A stretch of DNA of 5,616 nt from Planctomycetota bacterium (GTDB lineage: Bacteria; Planctomycetota; Phycisphaerae; Sedimentisphaerales; Anaerohalosphaeraceae): positions 1 to 5,616 of the forward strand of contig QNBS01000169.1 in NCBI GenBank assembly GCA_003644175.1, written 5' to 3'. The notes under the pieces were generated by a model. It ran no database searches and was not told where the DNA came from. It worked only from the letters and a program-made list of their open reading frames with translations. Position 1 is the first letter of the stretch. Every line of letters begins with the position of its first letter. The translations under genes were made by a program, and so were the position numbers. This document shows positions 4,614-5,616 of this stretch, in pieces.

Positions 4614-5616
4614 GTGAAGAATGGCAATGACAATCCGTTGGGCGATGAGCCGGCTGTCGGGATTACTATGGGTGATCCGGGGGGGATCGGGCCGGAGATC
4701 ATCGTCAAGGCTTTAGCCGATCCGATGATTCGGCGTCGGGCGAAGTTCATTATATTCGGCATGAACGAGCAGTTGACGTATGCCGCCGATATGGCGGAGG
4801 TCGAACCGTTCTGGATGCGGCATCAGCACGAAAAGATCAGCCGGGACTATCCTCGAAATGTCGTCGTGGCCGACTACGACGATTACTCCGTACCGGCATG
4901 GGTCCACACACCCGGCAAGATCGGCGGCGAAGCGTCGCTGCGGTTTTGTCTCGACGCCATCGCCGCGGCGCGCAGCGGCATCATTGACGCCCTCGTAACG
5001 GCGCCGATAAGCAAGGTGAGTTGGGAAAAGGCCGACAGTTCCTGGCCCGGCCATACCGAGATGTTGGCCGATCAGTGCAAATCGCCGCGAAAGGTGATGA
5101 TGTTCGTCGCCGGGCCGCTGAAGATTGCGCTTGCGACCATTCACGAAGCGCTGTTTGACGTGCGGAACATGTTCACTATCGGATGCGTCTTTGAGCCGAT
5201 CGACTTGCTTGACGCGGCGCTCAAGGAATACTTCGGGCTGCCACGGCCGCGAATCGGCGTCGCCGGTCTGAATCCGCATGCCGGCGAGGACGGCCAGTTC
5301 GGCGACGAGGAAAAGAGGATCATCGAGCCGGCGATAATGTTGGCCCAGGAAAACGGCGTTGATTGTCGCGGCCCTTTCCCGGCGGATACGCTTTTTCTGC
5401 GGGCGGTCGCCGGCGAGTTCGACGGCGTGGTGGCGATGTACCACGACCAGGGACTGATACCGGTCAAGCTGCTGTCATTCAACGAAGCGGTAAACGTAAC
5501 CATTGGCATTCCGATCATCCGAACCTCGCCCAGCCACGGAACCGCCTTCGACATAGCCGGCAAGGGCATCGCCGACCCGGCAAGCCTAAAGGCCGCCATC
5601 AAGCTCGCCATACAGA
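4614..5616 (+). CDS. pdxA: 4-hydroxythreonine-4-phosphate dehydrogenase, nearly complete (end off the right edge)
   Basis: PdxA oxidises 4-phosphohydroxy-L-threonine with NAD(P) in the deoxyxylulose-5-phosphate-dependent route to pyridoxal phosphate (vitamin B6); the product decarboxylates and feeds PdxJ. About 334 residues are visible; the family is about 330 long, so only a few are likely missing. Motifs in order are GITMGDPGGIGPEI, VTAPISK, GHTEML (first metal histidine), ATIHEAL (second), GLNPHAGEDGQFGDEE, GPFPADTLF, MYHDQGLIPVK (third), then RTSPSHGTAFDIAGKG. The metal-binding histidines are all present. The start is uncertain. GTG at 4614 is the only plausible upstream initiator in frame after a TGA at 4563-4565, and it lacks a clear Shine-Dalgarno site (only the purine-rich AATGAAAAAG precedes it). 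A TTG at 4638 is the alternative. The short gap to ribE suggests one operon. Confidence 0.96.
   Translation, partial: MKNGNDNPLGDEPAVGITMGDPGGIGPEIIVKALADPMIRRRAKFIIFGMNEQLTYAADMAEVEPFWMRHQHEKISRDYPRNVVVADYDDYSVPAWVHTPGKIGGEASLRFCLDAIAAARSGIIDALVTAPISKVSWEKADSSWPGHTEMLADQCKSPRKVMMFVAGPLKIALATIHEALFDVRNMFTIGCVFEPIDLLDAALKEYFGLPRPRIGVAGLNPHAGEDGQFGDEEKRIIEPAIMLAQENGVDCRGPFPADTLFLRAVAGEFDGVVAMYHDQGLIPVKLLSFNEAVNVTIGIPIIRTSPSHGTAFDIAGKGIADPASLKAAIKLAIQ

Noticed and set aside
4678..4686. Possible frameshift at the run of seven G in pdxA
   Set aside because: The frame stays open and the motif GDPGGIGPEI reads correctly through it.
4713..5444. A 243-codon open frame on the minus strand within pdxA
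   Set aside because: PdxA motifs run continuously on the plus strand across the same bases. The minus frame is a by-product of high GC content.

Overview
The window carries five protein-coding genes in two divergent groups, plus three intergenic stretches with unusual repeat structure. It is GC-rich and looks bacterial. A planctomycete (Phycisphaerae-like) origin is my best guess. It rests on the style of the secreted repeat/thioredoxin-like protein (signal peptide, low-complexity insert, C-terminal module ending in ITDEEMGL) and on general resemblance, not on any marker gene. No rRNA, tRNA, CRISPR array, integrase or transposase was seen.

Minus strand, read right to left from about 3705 to 1: (i) a 582-residue secreted protein with a helical N-terminal part, a thioredoxin-fold domain that lacks its CXXC and is split by an Arg-Gly-Asp-rich insert, and a C-terminal tetratricopeptide-like module; (ii) a 302-residue divergent thymidylate synthase-family protein that keeps almost every nucleotide-binding residue but not the usual catalytic surroundings or C-terminus; (iii) the first 241 residues of the DNA polymerase III delta subunit (holA), which runs off the left edge.

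Plus strand, from about 3878 to 5616: a recognisable sigma-70-type promoter, riboflavin synthase (ribE), then 4-hydroxythreonine-4-phosphate dehydrogenase (pdxA), which runs off the right edge. These are biosynthetic genes for vitamins B2 and B6, and their 16-base spacing suggests one transcript.

The most unusual part is the DNA around the thymidylate synthase-like gene. On its upstream side (1839-1951) are two blocks of 7-bp tandem units in opposite orientation. On its downstream side (779-827) a short run of the same 7-bp unit abuts a compact GC-rich hairpin. Similar repeat on both sides suggests a dispersed intergenic element, or past insertion of the gene between the secreted-protein gene and holA. 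The 250-bp divergent intergenic region (3706-3955) holds candidate promoters for both directions and a perfect 7-bp stem-loop followed by T runs on the minus strand. No complete new defence or mobile system is evident; the best leads are the synthase homologue, the 7-bp repeat family and the disrupted thioredoxin domain.
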